Shown here one piece after another: positions 4,717 to 5,187 of a stretch of DNA of 5,187 nt. The translations under genes and the position numbers were made by a program. A model generated the notes under the pieces. It saw only the letters and a program-made list of their open reading frames with translations. It searched no databases and was not told the DNA's origin. Numbering within the stretch: position 1 is the first letter of the stretch; each line of letters starts with the position of its first letter. Source of the stretch: DATFYI01 sp035315125 (lineage in GTDB: Bacteria > Chloroflexota > Anaerolineae > Anaerolineales > Anaerolineaceae); assembly GCA_035315125.1 (NCBI GenBank), contig DATFYI010000030.1:1-5187 (forward strand). The letters are read 5' to 3'.

Positions 4717-5023
4717 TCAATTTAATGGTAGCATCCTTTGCTAGCGCCAGACCGGCTGCCACTTCAACGGCTTTGATAATCCCTACCGGCACCGGGCAGG
4801 CCGCATGCGTACAATATTTGGCGCCCATTTGCAAGATAACCGGTGTAGAGCGTCTGAAAGATATTTCCTGATAAGGGTTAACCTGAATAAGTTCCAGGGC
4901 CAGCTTTTGAATGGCACTGCACTCACTGGTAATCGTTATTTTACACTCTTTGCCACCATCCATCAGTGCTTCCACAGTCGTGGTAAAGCCACAATTGCCG
5001 GGCATGATCTCTGCTTTTGCCAT
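4709..5023 (-). CDS. Small conserved Cys-rich protein (DUF6951-like), function unknown
   Basis: A 104-residue soluble protein with no signal or membrane segment. It opens with a GNCGFTTTVEA motif (9-19), has SEC (33-35) after a strand, and ends with a conserved-looking block, YCTHAACPVPVGIIKAVEVAAGLAL (70-94). Cysteines at 11, 27, 35, 71 and 76 plus His73 could bind a metal or cluster. From memory this resembles the DUF6951 family of small proteins in anaerobic bacteria and archaea; the family number is not certain. The ATG at 5023 has a good GAGG site 5 bases upstream. It follows the TrmO-family gene by 18 bp, so the two are very likely co-transcribed. No enzymatic role can be assigned from sequence alone. 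Confidence 0.7.
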   Translation of the reverse strand: MAKAEIMPGNCGFTTTVEALMDGGKECKITITSECSAIQKLALELIQVNPYQEISFRRSTPVILQMGAKYCTHAACPVPVGIIKAVEVAAGLALAKDATIKLSK

Positions 5024-5041
5024 GAAGTCCTCTTTATAGTT

Positions 5042-5187
5042 CTATGGGTGGGCTCGCCGTGCATACCAGCCTATTTTCGAAACTTCGTGAACATCAAACT
5101 CCGGAAAGTAAGGCTTAATATCCAAAAGCGGTGTGCCGTCTAACATATCCGCGCCCAGGAAATGGATCTGATTTTCCTGACAGCCAA
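5042..5187 (-). CDS. TrmO/TsaA-family protein, C-terminal fragment (5' end beyond window)
   Basis: The minus-strand frame entering at the right edge gives 47 residues ending in TAG at 5042-5044. It contains LGADMLDGTPLLDIKPYFPEFD (residues 10-31 of the fragment), the hallmark C-terminal motif of the TrmO/TsaA (UPF0066) beta-barrel. In Escherichia coli TrmO uses S-adenosylmethionine to methylate the N6 position of t6A37 in certain tRNAs. Proteins of this family in anaerobes are often shorter and their substrates are less clear. The tail ends only 16 residues after the PEFD motif, so this is the short single-domain form without the long C-terminal extension of the E. coli enzyme. It is the first visible gene of the unit that continues into the small Cys protein 18 bp later. 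Confidence 0.85.
   Translation of the reverse strand, partial: GCQENQIHFLGADMLDGTPLLDIKPYFPEFDVHEVSKIGWYARRAHP

Noticed and set aside
4805..5143. Plus-strand open frame of 112 codons
   Set aside because: It is antisense to the small Cys protein and the TrmO-family fragment, both of which have recognisable motifs.
1..5187. CRISPR array, insertion sequence or attachment site
   Set aside because: No regularly spaced repeats, transposase or integrase coding, terminal inverted repeats or tRNA gene were seen.

Overview
The window looks like a stretch of a bacterial chromosome of moderate G+C, with AT-rich intergenic promoters. All seven protein genes I can support lie on the minus strand. The mix is a SorC-type regulator, an excisionase-type HTH fused to a PocR domain, HTH-less cyclic-nucleotide-binding-fold proteins, a membrane-anchored TlpA-like thioredoxin, a DsrE-like protein and a small anaerobe-type Cys protein. 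This fits an anaerobic or facultative bacterium, and Anaerolineae (Chloroflexota) is my best guess. That assignment is an impression from gene content, not a demonstrated fact.

Read in the direction of transcription (right to left), three gene groups appear. Group 1 holds the 3' end of a TrmO/TsaA-family gene (5042-5187, cut by the window edge), a small Cys-rich conserved protein (4709-5023) and, after a 124-bp gap with a hairpin and a 12-bp palindrome, a TlpA/ResA-like thioredoxin (3991-4584). It closes with a good intrinsic terminator at 3891-3921.

Group 2 starts at a well-formed promoter (3812-3840). It encodes an HTH-PocR sensor-regulator (3009-3773) followed by two paralogous stand-alone cyclic-nucleotide-binding-fold proteins (2452-2961 and 1988-2455), the last two overlapping by ATGA. 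Both CNB proteins lack the usual nucleotide-contacting residues and a DNA-binding domain. I read this group as a small sensory cassette.

Group 3 starts at a TTGACA-17-TATCAT promoter (1842-1870). It has two tandem palindromes in its leader (1763-1794), then a SorC-family regulator (669-1715) and, 15 bp on, a DsrE-like protein (303-653).

The left 300 bp hold no protein gene. They do contain, on the plus strand, a TTGCGC-17-TATAAT promoter followed about 45 nt after the expected start by a strong hairpin and a T-rich tail. This is a candidate small RNA of about 93 nt.

The most interesting link is a 13-bp sequence, AAGTAACTATCGC. It occurs at the expected start of that small RNA (99-111) and again beside the -35 box of the HTH-PocR promoter (3839-3851). 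A related copy lies on the other side of that promoter (3787-3800). This suggests that the HTH-PocR protein controls its own operon and the small RNA, which is an inference to be tested.
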